Positions 1 through 7,390 are shown, counted from the stretch's first letter. The stretch: DNA of 64,000 bases from Clostridia bacterium (GCA_902363595.1 CABJAP010000008.1:1-64000); one strand, 5' to 3'. The notes: generated from the letters alone by a model not told the origin. Program-made: numbers and translations.

Positions 1-26
1 TATTCATGGTCATATTTACGTGCCAT
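1..26 (-). CDS. Transposase OrfA, 5' end only (IS3-like)
   Basis: An ATG at 26-24 on the minus strand is preceded by TAAGGAGGTACTC, a strong ribosome site. It opens a frame reading MARKYDHE before the window ends. This start resembles the N-terminus of IS3-family OrfA helix-turn-helix proteins (typically M-x-R-K-Y-x-x-E-Y-K). Only eight residues are visible, so the call is tentative and rests partly on its position as an insertion that breaks the next gene. Confidence 0.45.
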
Positions 27-102
27 TTTGAGTACCTCCTTATTCTCTTGATTCTATCATGAAATCCTTGAGAATAAGATGTCAACTTTTTTTATACCAC
101 AC
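1..102 (-). mobile_element. IS3-like insertion sequence, one end only
   Basis: The first ~100 bases contain the start of a transposase-like gene with a good ribosome site. They interrupt the DUF3991 reading frame: recognisable protein ends at the tryptophan codon around 103-105 and is followed by unrelated sequence. The IS end probably lies at about 100-105, where the minus strand reads TGTGGTATAAAAAAAGTTGAC. A TTGACA box (about 80-86) could be its promoter. The rest of the element is outside the window, so the family rests on the first residues of OrfA only. Confidence 0.6.
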
Positions 103-803
103 CAGAGCAGGGCTTTTTCTCCCACGCCGCCCAATGACAGGTAGCTTTGCTTCTGCCAATCCTTTTTGAACAGGCAGAGGAAAGAAAGCAGGTCAACGGG
201 GGCTTCAAAGACAAACACTCTTTCGCCCTCGCCCCGGTAGCAGAAGTTAAAGGCTTTGTCGCTGCCTTTCACATCAAGGCGGAAGTTTCCCGCCGTTCCC
301 TTGCTGTGGGCGTAGCGCGGTATTCCGTCCTCGTCCCGCCCCACAAATACGGCGTTGTGGTGGGCTGCGTCCTCGTAAATATCGCCGCTGGCAAAGAAAA
401 AGCCCGTCACATCTTCATCAATGCGGCGGGCGGCTGTGAGGTAGTTCCTCGCTGTTCGGTTGTCGGGGCTGCGGGGCGGTAGCCGGAAGTCGGAGAGGGG
501 CGCGGAGCTTGGTCTATCCGGCGGCGGTGCGGCTCCCTTTTCTCCTGTGAGAAGTTCAACGGCTTCGGTAAAACTCTTGCCAAAAAACTCCATGACAAAA
601 TCAATGGGGCCGCCGCCCTTGCTCTGGCTGTGGCGATACCACTTGTTGCCCCGGACGGTCAAGCTGTCGTGCCGTTTCCATCGGTATTCCTGTCCGGCGC
701 GTTCCAGCGGTTCCCCCTGCGATTGCAGGAACAAAACAAGGTCGGCTTGGTTCGCCCGGTCTATCTGTTCTTGGGTGTAGTACAAAAAACTCACTCCTTT
801 CAT
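57..803 (-). pseudogene. DUF3991/Toprim domain protein, 3' end lost to IS insertion
   Basis: The native start is the ATG at 803, overlapping the relaxase stop as ATGA; this matches the usual relaxase/DUF3991 gene order. The N-terminal part (residues about 1-80, with a TKR-like zinc-free DUF3991 core including WYRHSQSKGGGPIDFVMEF) and the start of a Toprim-type domain (VFVFEAPVDLLSFL, then SLGGVGEKALLW) are intact. Full-length family members continue with an acidic Toprim strand (LCLDNDxAG), which is missing. After residue ~233 the frame runs into IS DNA and stops. The protein would normally process DNA of mobilizable elements (primase-like); this copy is probably dead. Confidence 0.75.
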
Positions 804-2314
804 CGGTCTATGTCGTGCCGCTTTGTGCGGGTCTGTGTCTGCTCCGGCTGGTCGGCGCGGAGTGCAATATCCACGCATTTGCGGATTTTTTGAAGTTCGG
901 AAACATCGGCGCGGGTATCTTTCAGTTTGGCATAATCGCTGTCCCTCTGTGTTTTGAGGTCGGCATATTCCTGTTCCCATTCCGCAATAGGCAAGGTCTT
1001 TGTTCCTTTCGGCAGATTTGCATGGAGATAGCGGCTTGCTGCGTTCCATAGGGTCAACTCGGCGCGGTGGGCTTCCTCGTACTTGTCGCGCTTGTTTGTC
1101 CAGCCGTTTTGCAGCTTTTTCAGCTCATCGTGAACGGGCTTGTACTCGGTGTAGTTCTTCCCGTATTCAATCAGCTTTTGCAGCTTCTTCATGCGTTCCT
1201 CGGCGGTTTTCATTCCTGCCCGGATAGTGTCGGCCTGTTCGCTGACAGAGGAAAGGGCTGCGTCCAGCTCATCAAGGGTAGAGATACCATGCTCGGTCAG
1301 ATAGTTGACCGCTGCCGCTATGGTTTTCAGTTCATCGGCTGTGTGCTGTTGTTGCCAACGCTGCGAATACTTCCGGCTCTTTTCTCTCTGAACGCTCAAA
1401 TACTTCATCAGCAGATTTGCAAGGCCGGGGGATTGTTGCGGCTGTTCCGGGGCGGTTTCCCACGCTTTGAACAGGTCGGCAATCCATTCTTTGAGCTTTC
1501 CAATCTGCGCTCGGATTTCCCGTATAAGGCGGTTTGCCTTTTGGATATTCCGGTTCAGTTCGCCTTTCTCGGTGGCAATACCTTTCTTCTCCATCTGGCA
1601 AGCCGCCACGCCCATGTGGACGGTGGGTATCTCGCCAATGCCGCGCTCGGCGTTGCTGCGGTGGTCGATACGCTCCGGGCTTCCGGCTCGTTCAAGGTAG
1701 GCGTTTGAAATATCCGCCCATGCCTTACGCCACAAGAGGGCGTTGCCCTTGTCGTTCCAGCCGGTCAGGTCAACTTTGTGCGTCTTGTATCTGCCGCTTG
1801 GCAAGCGGATACGCTCGCCGTTTTCATCAAGGTCATATTCCTTTTGGGACTTTGCCGCCCATGCGCCGCGCTCGTCAAGGGGGCGCATGGTAAGCATGAT
1901 GTGACAATGGGGATTGCCCTTGCCGGTGTCGTGAATGGCATAATCAACGCACATTCCTCTGGAAACAAATTGAGAGGAACAGTATTCCCGGACAAGTCGG
2001 ATTTGTTCCTCTCTGGATAACTCTATGGGGAGCGCCGCGTCAATCTCTCTGGCAAGCTGGGCGTTCCCGGCTTTCTCGTAAAGCTCCACGCTGTTCCACA
2101 AGGTTGAACGGTCAGAGAAAGAGGGCGGGGCGTGGGGTGGCAGCATAATTTCCGTATGGACAACACCGCCTTTGCGGGTGTAGTCGTGTGTCATTCCGTC
2201 CCACTCATTTGTCAGCTTTTCGCCGCTTCGGTAGGCGGCTGCGGCAACGGCTGATTTGCCCTTGCCCCGGCTGACAATGCTGATATTACAATGATAGATG
2301 GCTATGGGTATCAC
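800..2314 (-). CDS. mobL: MobQ-family MobA/MobL relaxase
   Basis: Nicks and attaches to oriT to start mobilization. The N-terminal relaxase domain shows AIYHCNISIVSRGKGKSAVA, then YRSGEKL, a conserved GNPHCHIMLTMRPL histidine motif (HxH metal site) and R-rich DHRSNAERG. The C-terminal half is coiled coil (residues about 270-480). The start is odd: GGGAGGTG is followed seven bases on by ATA at 2305, where related genes would have ATG; the only standard alternative is the GTG at 2314, inside that ribosome site. I give the GTG. The gene lies downstream of DUF3847 with an oriT-like site between them, and its stop overlaps the DUF3991 start. Confidence 0.9.
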   Translation of the reverse strand: MIPIAIYHCNISIVSRGKGKSAVAAAAYRSGEKLTNEWDGMTHDYTRKGGVVHTEIMLPPHAPPSFSDRSTLWNSVELYEKAGNAQLAREIDAALPIELSREEQIRLVREYCSSQFVSRGMCVDYAIHDTGKGNPHCHIMLTMRPLDERGAWAAKSQKEYDLDENGERIRLPSGRYKTHKVDLTGWNDKGNALLWRKAWADISNAYLERAGSPERIDHRSNAERGIGEIPTVHMGVAACQMEKKGIATEKGELNRNIQKANRLIREIRAQIGKLKEWIADLFKAWETAPEQPQQSPGLANLLMKYLSVQREKSRKYSQRWQQQHTADELKTIAAAVNYLTEHGISTLDELDAALSSVSEQADTIRAGMKTAEERMKKLQKLIEYGKNYTEYKPVHDELKKLQNGWTNKRDKYEEAHRAELTLWNAASRYLHANLPKGTKTLPIAEWEQEYADLKTQRDSDYAKLKDTRADVSELQKIRKCVDIALRADQPEQTQTRTKRHDIDR

Positions 2315-2504
2315 CTCCCGGATAAAATGAAAACCCGCAAAAATGGTACAGACGCCAAAGGCGGGTATACTGTTTTTGTGGGTGTGCAGGGATAGCCGCG
2401 TAAGCGGCGCAAGGGGTGCAGCCCCTTGTTGCGGCAAAGCCGCCAATGTCGGTCAGAGAGGGAAGCAAGCGGCTTTCTCTCTGTGCCGACAAGCCCTCGG
2501 CAGA

Positions 2505-2552
2505 GCGCACGCACCCGTAAGGGTGTATAAGTGCGCCCTTTGTACCAAAGGG
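2505..2552 (+). other. Predicted oriT with RSF1010-like nic site
   Basis: Between DUF3847 and the relaxase, the plus strand carries the hairpin CACCC-GTAA-GGGTG (2512-2525), then TAAGTGCGCCCT (2528-2539). This is the same core as the IncQ/RSF1010 nic region cut by MobQ relaxases. Directly after it is a 7-bp inverted repeat CCCTTTG/CAAAGGG (2536-2552). A hairpin followed by the nic core next to a MobQ relaxase gene is the standard arrangement. The nick would be expected after TAAGTGCG (about 2535), by analogy with RSF1010. Confidence 0.8.
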
Positions 2553-2553
2553 A

Positions 2554-2859
2554 TTATTCGCTTTTCCCGCCCTCGGTGCGTTTTTTCAGATAGCCCCGCG
2601 CTTCCTCGCTCGTCAGGGCAAGCCGGAGAAAGGCGGCGGCTTCTTCGTCGGTCATGGTCTTTGCTTCTGGCACAATGCTCTCAAAGACCGCACCCCGGAC
2701 GATCAGCCGATGGCTGCGCGTCCTGCGTTCCTCTTGGGATAACTTTTGCCGCAACACCTTTTCCCGATTTTCAAGCTGCCGGATTTTCTTCTTCCCGTCC
2801 TCAATCTCGGCTTGCAATTCCTCGCGTTTTTTTCTCTCGGTTTCGTCATGGGTGGTCAC
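2554..2859 (-). CDS. DUF3847 family protein
   Basis: A 101-residue charged protein with an N-terminal coiled coil (residues about 5-48, ERKKREELQAEI then heptads) and a C-terminal segment MTDEEAAAFLRLAL resembling the family. DUF3847 proteins sit just upstream of MobL relaxases in many Clostridia mobile elements, so an accessory role in relaxosome formation is inferred from position; no biochemical function is known to me. The frame has a GTG start at 2859 that overlaps its AGGAGTG ribosome site. An ATG at 2849 is out of frame, so GTG is preferred. Confidence 0.75.
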   Translation of the reverse strand: MTTHDETERKKREELQAEIEDGKKKIRQLENREKVLRQKLSQEERRTRSHRLIVRGAVFESIVPEAKTMTDEEAAAFLRLALTSEEARGYLKKRTEGGKSE

Positions 2860-2881
2860 TCCTTTCTACCTGTCGGCATAG

Positions 2882-2915
2882 AAAAAGGACAGTCGATTTC
2901 CTCGGCTGTCCTTTT
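2882..2915 (-). terminator. Terminator after the methyltransferase gene
   Basis: AAAAGGACAG and CTGTCCTTTTTC form a 10-bp stem with a 13-base loop, ending in a T run on the minus strand. It lies between the stop of the methyltransferase and the start of DUF3847, so it would end the cargo transcript before the mobilization genes. Confidence 0.7.
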
Positions 2916-2980
2916 GATTAGGGTGTTTGGTTTACTCCGTTCTGCTCAATAAATGGGAATATTAAATATCAATACGCCCT

Positions 2981-3814
2981 TTAATACATTCCTATTAAAA
3001 CATCAGCTTCGATTGTCAAATGTGTGAGAGTACGCCAATCAACGCAATCTTTTTCAACGCAAAAGAGAAGCGGCGTCATTTCAATAAACGACATTCTTTG
3101 TTCTGATGACAACTGTACGGTGGCTGAAACCGTTTCTCTTGAAATGGTTTTAAGATGTTTCTCAAAATATTCAACGACAGACTCATTTGAATAATCTGGA
3201 TTTTTCAAGTGTGCTTGCACTTTAGTCCTGATTTCCCTCAAATGATTTTTCGTAGGAATTACTTTCACAACATATCCGTTAGGAGATAGCAATCGCTGAA
3301 ATTCTTTGTAGTGTGCAGGCGAAAATATGTCTAAAATACAATCCATACTTCCGTCTTTCAAAGGGATTTTTGATAAGTCAGTAACAAACCACTTCACTGC
3401 TTTGCGCTTGTCTTTTTTTGATGCAATCTGTATTGCCTCCCTTGACAAGTCAAAGGCAAAGATGTTTCGTTCTGTTCTTTGCTGTATCTGCCTTGCATAG
3501 AAACCCTCGCCGCAACCAACATCTAAAATGTTTCTTATAGATGGCGTATCAGAAATAAACTGTATGATTTTCTCCAACACAACATCATACATGCCATACT
3601 CCAAAATTTGGTGCCGGTTGTCAAAAGACCGCTTGCTGTAGTTGGTTTTGGGCGATGATTTTAACAACAAATTTACATACCCATATCTTGAAATATCAAA
3701 GCAATGTCCATGTCTACAAATTAGGCTATTGCCTTGTATATCCATTGATTTTGTGCAAATTGGGCATTGAAAATAAACCTTGCTGTCTGCAAAGCGTGAT
3801 AAATTATTATTCAT
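2981..3814 (-). CDS. RlmA/TlrB-type 23S rRNA (guanine-N1)-methyltransferase, mobile cargo
   Basis: Residues 17-37 form the N-terminal zinc site C-x2-C-x12-C-x3-H (C17, C20, C33, H37), the same spacing as in E. coli RlmA. FDISRYGYVNLL follows, then the SAM-binding motif ILDVGCGEGFY (96-106) of a class I methyltransferase. RlmA-I methylates G745 and RlmA-II/TlrB methylates G748 in 23S rRNA helix 35; TlrB gives resistance to tylosin-type macrolides. Base composition is far more AT-rich than the flanking transposon genes, which marks it as captured cargo. It has its own promoter, a leader ORF ending MRLR and a hairpin. The housekeeping copy would not need these, so drug-inducible resistance is inferred. 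Whether the target is G745 or G748 cannot be told here. Confidence 0.85.
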   Translation of the reverse strand: MNNNLSRFADSKVYFQCPICTKSMDIQGNSLICRHGHCFDISRYGYVNLLLKSSPKTNYSKRSFDNRHQILEYGMYDVVLEKIIQFISDTPSIRNILDVGCGEGFYARQIQQRTERNIFAFDLSREAIQIASKKDKRKAVKWFVTDLSKIPLKDGSMDCILDIFSPAHYKEFQRLLSPNGYVVKVIPTKNHLREIRTKVQAHLKNPDYSNESVVEYFEKHLKTISRETVSATVQLSSEQRMSFIEMTPLLFCVEKDCVDWRTLTHLTIEADVLIGMY

Positions 3815-3851
3815 TTGTTTTTCCTCCGTAATTACATCTCTGCTTCAATAA

Positions 3852-3893
3852 GCGAGTTATGCAATACGGATAACCGCAACATAACTCGCGGTT
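3852..3893 (-). promoter_or_regulatory. Attenuator hairpins between leader peptide and methyltransferase
   Basis: A perfect 10-bp inverted repeat (GCGAGTTATG at 3852-3861, CATAACTCGC at 3880-3889) overlaps a competing 6-bp stem AACCGC/GCGGTT (3872-3877 with 3888-3893). The competing stem starts at the base after the leader stop codon. A ribosome stalled on the leader would cover the first arm and change which stem forms. The long stem is followed on the transcript by TTATT, a weak terminator tail. The methyltransferase ribosome site (GGAGG, about 3824) is not in the stem, so transcription attenuation is more likely than site masking. Confidence 0.7.
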
Positions 3894-3920
3894 TTATCTT
3901 AATCTCATAAATGTAACCAT
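3894..3920 (-). CDS. Leader peptide MVTFMRLR
   Basis: An ATG at 3920, eight bases after GGAGG (3929-3933), opens an eight-codon ORF reading MVTFMRLR and then TAA. The Arg-Leu-Arg ending is the macrolide arrest motif known from ErmDL (MTHSMRLR) and from the mefA leader (MTASMRLR). The shared M-x-x-x-MRLR layout is unlikely to be chance in an ORF placed between a promoter and a hairpin. The predicted role is drug-dependent ribosome stalling that turns on the methyltransferase. Confidence 0.8.
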   Translation of the reverse strand: MVTFMRLR

Positions 3921-3968
3921 TGTGTTGTCCTCCAATCAATTCCGCAGTATTACTCTGCTTTTAGAAAA

Positions 3969-3997
3969 AGTATAGCACAAAACTATGAACATTTCAA
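3969..3997 (-). promoter_or_regulatory. Promoter of the methyltransferase unit
   Basis: TTGAAA (3992-3997) and TATACT (3969-3974) are separated by 17 bases on the minus strand, a good sigma-A promoter. Transcription would start near 3962, giving a leader of about 40 bases before MVTFMRLR. The -35 box lies inside the 3' end of the preceding ORF, so the cargo brings its own control inside a tight gene array. Confidence 0.75.
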
Positions 3998-4285
3998 CTC
4001 TATTTCAGCCTGTCGGCGACGTTGCTCTCTCTGGCATACCGCCCGCCGTTCCTCGCTGTATGGGGCGGTCAGACGGAAAGAGAAGCGGCCTTTCTCAATG
4101 TCAAACTCCATGCAGCCCGTTTCCGGGTCTGCGTCAGTCTGCTGGCAGATCGCCGGATAACGGCGGCTGTATGCAAGCAGACGCTTTTTCAAGGCGGTGT
4201 TGTGGGTGCGGATATGGATAAGGGGGTCTTTCTCGTCAAACCAAATATCGGTGGTCTTTTCCTGCTTGGTAAGCCCTGTTCTCAT
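3983..4285 (-). CDS. Conserved mobile-element protein, function unknown
   Basis: A 100-residue protein starting after AGAAAGGAGTTTGC. It contains WFDEKDPLIHIRTHNTALKK, a C-terminal EFDIEKGRFSFRLTAPYSEERR block, and an Arg-rich tail. I recognise it as a small protein that recurs in Tn4451/Tn1549-like elements beside the recombinase genes, without a defined function. The acidic-basic makeup and short length suggest a nucleic-acid or protein-binding accessory role, which is only a guess. The hairpin motif at 4301-4325 lies in its 5' UTR. Confidence 0.7.
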   Translation of the reverse strand: MRTGLTKQEKTTDIWFDEKDPLIHIRTHNTALKKRLLAYSRRYPAICQQTDADPETGCMEFDIEKGRFSFRLTAPYSEERRAVCQREQRRRQAEIELKCS

Positions 4286-4300
4286 GCAAACTCCTTTCTG

Positions 4301-4325
4301 TGCCCCTGTTACGCAATAGGGGCAT
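4301..4325 (-). promoter_or_regulatory. 5'-UTR hairpin with loop TATTGCGTAACA
   Basis: TGCCCC and GGGGCA enclose a loop that reads TATTGCGTAACA on the minus strand, about 20 bases upstream of the 4285 start codon. The same 13-base string precedes the rep gene start at 8649-8661, and a one-mismatch copy in opposite orientation forms the loop of another hairpin at 8750-8762. Confidence 0.5.
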
Positions 4326-4419
4326 TTTTCGGGTGTTTTCTCCGGCTCTTGACTTGGAGAAAACGGCGTTTTTGACGATAAAAACCGCCCGGACGTGGAA
4401 TGTATCGTCGGGGCGGCTG

Positions 4420-4635
4420 TTATCGCAAGATTTCCGATTTTTCCGGCTCTTGACCGTCAGACGCAGATAAACACGAACTGTCGGCAAGTATCGTCTTGAG
4501 CAGCTTGTCGCGGAATGTTTCTGTGCTGCTGTGATTGAAAAATAACTCCGCAACAATAGTCTGCCCGTTTCTCTGCGTCGTGATAATACTGTCGGGGTTC
4601 CGGGGCGCGGTGGGCGTCCCGTTCTGTTCTGTCAT
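4420..4635 (-). CDS. TnpW-family transposon protein
   Basis: A 71-residue protein with the TnpW-like core: RNGQTIVAELFFNHSS, then ETFRDKLLKTIL. TnpW is one of the genes of the Tn4451/Tn4453 mobilizable transposons; it is not required for transposition there and its job is unclear. The gene lies between the serine recombinase and the accessory proteins, as expected. The start ATG follows GAAAGGAGCCGCCT. The acidic C-terminal tail (SASDGQEPEKSEILR) is typical. Confidence 0.7.
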   Translation of the reverse strand: MTEQNGTPTAPRNPDSIITTQRNGQTIVAELFFNHSSTETFRDKLLKTILADSSCLSASDGQEPEKSEILR

Positions 4636-4656
4636 AGGCGGCTCCTTTCTCCGGGC

Positions 4657-4694
4657 GCAAAAGAGGGACTTCCCGTAGCCGGAAAATCCCTCTT
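4657..4694 (-). terminator. Terminator after tnpX
   Basis: AAGAGGGA and TCCCTCTT form a stem around an 18-base loop, with TTTT following on the minus strand. It lies 20 bases after the recombinase stop codon. Confidence 0.6.
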
Positions 4695-4713
4695 GGTTGT
4701 CGGTTATTCTGTT

Positions 4714-6564
4714 TTACTGTGCGGGCTGTGCGGCGGCGGTCTGCGCCTTTCTCCTTGCCCGGTATTCCCGCGCCTTGATACGGTCATACTCCCGCTGCTT
4801 TTCAAGGTTTCGCGCCCGGTACTCCCTTGAATACTGCCGGTGATAGGCGCGGCTCTTTTCCTTTTTGGCTTCTTCGATTTCCTCCCGCATTTGCCGGATT
4901 TCCTGCTCCGTTGGCTCTGTAAGCTGTGTCACTTCGTTCTCAAATTTGCCGATATAGTTGAAATATATCCCGATGTGCTGAATGGCTTGTTTTGCCCTTT
5001 TCTTGTCGCGCTCATGCACTTCAATCCGGCTGATAAACTCGTTGAGAATGGCGGGGGTCAGGTCGGTAAAGGCAGCGTAGCGTTCCGTCAGCTTCAAAAA
5101 CTTCTGCGCCCGTCCGCCCGCGTTCTCAAAAGCGGATAGCTGCTCTTGCAGCTCGGCAAGCTCCGCTTTCAGCGCATAGTATTCTTCTGAATACTTCTGC
5201 GACATTTGCTCATAGCGGTCTTGCGGGATCGTGCCGAGGGCGTTGTCCTCATAGAGCTTGTTCAGCACCTTGTCAATCTGTTCAAGGCGCGTCGTGATTT
5301 GCGGGATACGCTTCTGCTGTTTCTTGGTCTTGTCGGTCTGCTGCATGGCAAGGTTCTTTTTCACTAAGGCTTCAAATTCCGCCCAGTTGCTGATAGAATA
5401 GTCCTCGATTTTCTTCAGCACTTCCGCGATGGTCTGCATGAGCAAATCCGCGTCAATGATGTGCGGGGAATTGCATTTGGGGTTTTTGGCTTTTCCCTTG
5501 TGGTACTCGCTGCAATAGGCAACATGACGCTTGCCGCCATTCCGATAATCTATGCGAATGTGCATTTTCGCACCGCAATCCTTACAGAAAAGCAAGCCCG
5601 ACAAAGGGTGGATTTCCCCGTCCCCGTTGGGGCGTTTGACGGGCGCATTTTCCAAAATCCGCTGTACGGTTTCAAAGTCGGTGCGGTCAATAATCGGCTC
5701 ATGCACATTTTCGGTTATCTGCCATTGGCTCCGGTCTACATAGTGGTTCCGCTTGTCGCGGAAGTGCTTTGTGGTCTTGAAGTTGACAACATCACCGCAA
5801 TACTCCTGCCGTGTGAGGATATGGGTCAGGGTGGCTTTGTTCCACTTATAGCGGTTGGCCTCATTGAGCGCCCTGTTTTTACAGGTTCCCCGCCCGCGCT
5901 CTTTCATGTAGAATGTGGGCGTTGGGATTTGCGCCTGCGTGAGATATACGGCAATTTGGTTTCGGTTTTTTCCGTCCAGAAACAGGCGAAAAATCAAACG
6001 AACAACTCCGGCGGCTTCCTCGTCGATAATCCAAAAATCCTTGTTGTCCGGGGATTTGACATAGCCATAGGGGGCTTCGGTGGCAATCGGCTTTCCACTC
6101 ATGCCCTTCGTCTTAATGCCGGTCTTTACTTTCTTGCTGATGTCCTTTGCGTACCACTCCGACATGATGTTGATAAAGGGCGCAAACTCCAATGTATCGG
6201 GCTTTTCGCTGTCTATCCCGTTGTTGACTGCGATAAAGCGCACATTGTTCCGTCTGAATATCTCCATCGCATTGCCGACTTGGAGATAGTCACGCCCCCA
6301 GCGTGTCAGGTCTTTCATAATGCAGACACCGATTTTCCCGTTCTCTACATCGTCCATCATGCGGGAGTAGGCAGAACGGTCAAAAAATCTGCCGCTTTCG
6401 TCATCGTCAATGTAGTGCCGGATATTGGTTAAGTGCTGCCCTCTGGCGTAGTTCTCCAAAAAGATTTTTTGGTTCTGTATCGAGTTACTCTCACCGCCGT
6501 CCCTGTCCTCGTCGCCCACGGAAAGGCGGGAGTAAAGGGCTGTAATTTTACTATAATCAGTCAT
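4714..6564 (-). CDS. tnpX: TnpX-like large serine recombinase (Tn4451 family)
   Basis: Catalyses excision and insertion of the transposon. Counted from the ATG at 6564 (AGGAGGTTATGCAC upstream), the catalytic motif ALYSRLSVGDE puts Arg13 and Ser15 exactly where TnpX has them. Next come the resolvase domain (to about 150, with KDLTRWGRDYLQVG), the recombinase domain (about 165-300), a zinc ribbon (FCKDCG, then a CSEYH pair and C of PKCN) and a long C-terminal coiled coil with a basic tail. An upstream in-frame ATG at 6624 has no ribosome site. The gene sits at the end of the transposon, about 50 bases from the junction with virD4. Confidence 0.93.
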   Translation of the reverse strand: MTDYSKITALYSRLSVGDEDRDGGESNSIQNQKIFLENYARGQHLTNIRHYIDDDESGRFFDRSAYSRMMDDVENGKIGVCIMKDLTRWGRDYLQVGNAMEIFRRNNVRFIAVNNGIDSEKPDTLEFAPFINIMSEWYAKDISKKVKTGIKTKGMSGKPIATEAPYGYVKSPDNKDFWIIDEEAAGVVRLIFRLFLDGKNRNQIAVYLTQAQIPTPTFYMKERGRGTCKNRALNEANRYKWNKATLTHILTRQEYCGDVVNFKTTKHFRDKRNHYVDRSQWQITENVHEPIIDRTDFETVQRILENAPVKRPNGDGEIHPLSGLLFCKDCGAKMHIRIDYRNGGKRHVAYCSEYHKGKAKNPKCNSPHIIDADLLMQTIAEVLKKIEDYSISNWAEFEALVKKNLAMQQTDKTKKQQKRIPQITTRLEQIDKVLNKLYEDNALGTIPQDRYEQMSQKYSEEYYALKAELAELQEQLSAFENAGGRAQKFLKLTERYAAFTDLTPAILNEFISRIEVHERDKKRAKQAIQHIGIYFNYIGKFENEVTQLTEPTEQEIRQMREEIEEAKKEKSRAYHRQYSREYRARNLEKQREYDRIKAREYRARRKAQTAAAQPAQ

Positions 6565-6611
6565 GTGCATAACCTCCTGTGCGTCCATATAGGCTTCCTT
6601 TACACTTAAAA

Positions 6612-6917
6612 TTATGCACTCCAACGTGCAGAACCGTATTCCATGCCTTTTCGGTACTTCTTCGCGTTCTTGCCTTTCATGTAAACGGCAAGCCGGATAA
6701 TGACCGCCCCCGCAATGCCGATAAGCAGATCGGCGGGGTGCAGGCTCGGCGCGATACTGGAAAAGGCGGCGGCAAAGCCCGTCCCAAGCTGCAAGAGCTT
6801 TTCGCTTGCGTCTGCGCCGGGGGTAAGGCGTATTGCTGCGCCTATCTTGTCAAACAGATAGACAAAGAGCAGATAGGGCAGGTTGAGGATAAGCAGCTTT
6901 TTGACTTCCTGCTTCAT
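6612..6917 (-). pseudogene. VirD4/TraG coupling protein, N-terminus only (disrupted)
   Basis: The ORF starts by ATGA overlap with pcfB and reads as the N-terminal membrane domain of a conjugative coupling protein: two hydrophobic helices (about 8-24 and 62-80), then KGKNAKKYRKGMEYGSARW. In family members the motif GSARWG leads into several hundred residues of ATPase. Here it is cut right after the Trp codon (6621-6623), followed by two residues and a stop. Position and the adjacent tnpX indicate that the Tn4451-like transposon inserted here. The remainder of virD4 should lie on the far side of the transposon, outside the window. Confidence 0.85.
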
Positions 6918-7390
6918 AGCGATACCTCCCTGTCCTTGTTCTTTACCTTGTCCCGCTGCGCGTTCAAGCCCGCCGCCTTTTCTTTCAGAGAGGAAAGCAG
7001 CTTGCGGATAGAGGGCTTTTTCTCCTGTGTCAGCTTCTTTGCGGAAAACTCCTTAAAGGCTGCGGTCAGCACGTCAGCGTCGCGGCCTTTGAAAAACACA
7101 AGGTAGCGGGGCGGGTTTTCCGTCGTGTCCTTTTTCAGCGCAAAGTCGATACCGTACTTTTTCGCCGTACTCTCAAAGGCTTTGATATTGCCCTCGGTAA
7201 TCTCAATGTTGGAAACTCCCGCGTTCTGCTTCATAAGCTGCTTTAAGGTCTGCTTGCCCTGCGGCGTTTTGTCTTTCTGCTTCTTCATCTGTGCAAGCAG
7301 CGTTTTCATAGCCTTTTGAAGTGTCTGCGCGGTCAGCTTCCCGGTCTTGATGTAAAGGGCTATGGTCTTTTCGTTGATTTCATCTTGCAT
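6914..7390 (-). CDS. PcfB family protein (DUF3801)
   Basis: A 158-residue conjugation accessory protein. It has N-terminal IALYIKTGKLTAQTLQKAMK, central IEITEGNIKAFESTAKKYGIDFALKKD, and YLVFFKGRDADVLTAAFKEF, the core of DUF3801/PcfB. In Tn1549-type elements it directly precedes virD4, as here. In pCF10, PcfB is an accessory factor linked to the relaxase/coupling protein step. The C-terminus is basic and lysine-rich. Confidence 0.85.
   Translation of the reverse strand: MQDEINEKTIALYIKTGKLTAQTLQKAMKTLLAQMKKQKDKTPQGKQTLKQLMKQNAGVSNIEITEGNIKAFESTAKKYGIDFALKKDTTENPPRYLVFFKGRDADVLTAAFKEFSAKKLTQEKKPSIRKLLSSLKEKAAGLNAQRDKVKNKDREVSL

Noticed and set aside
5461..6432. 323-codon plus-strand ORF
   Set aside because: Antisense shadow of tnpX; the serine recombinase motifs on the minus strand are complete.
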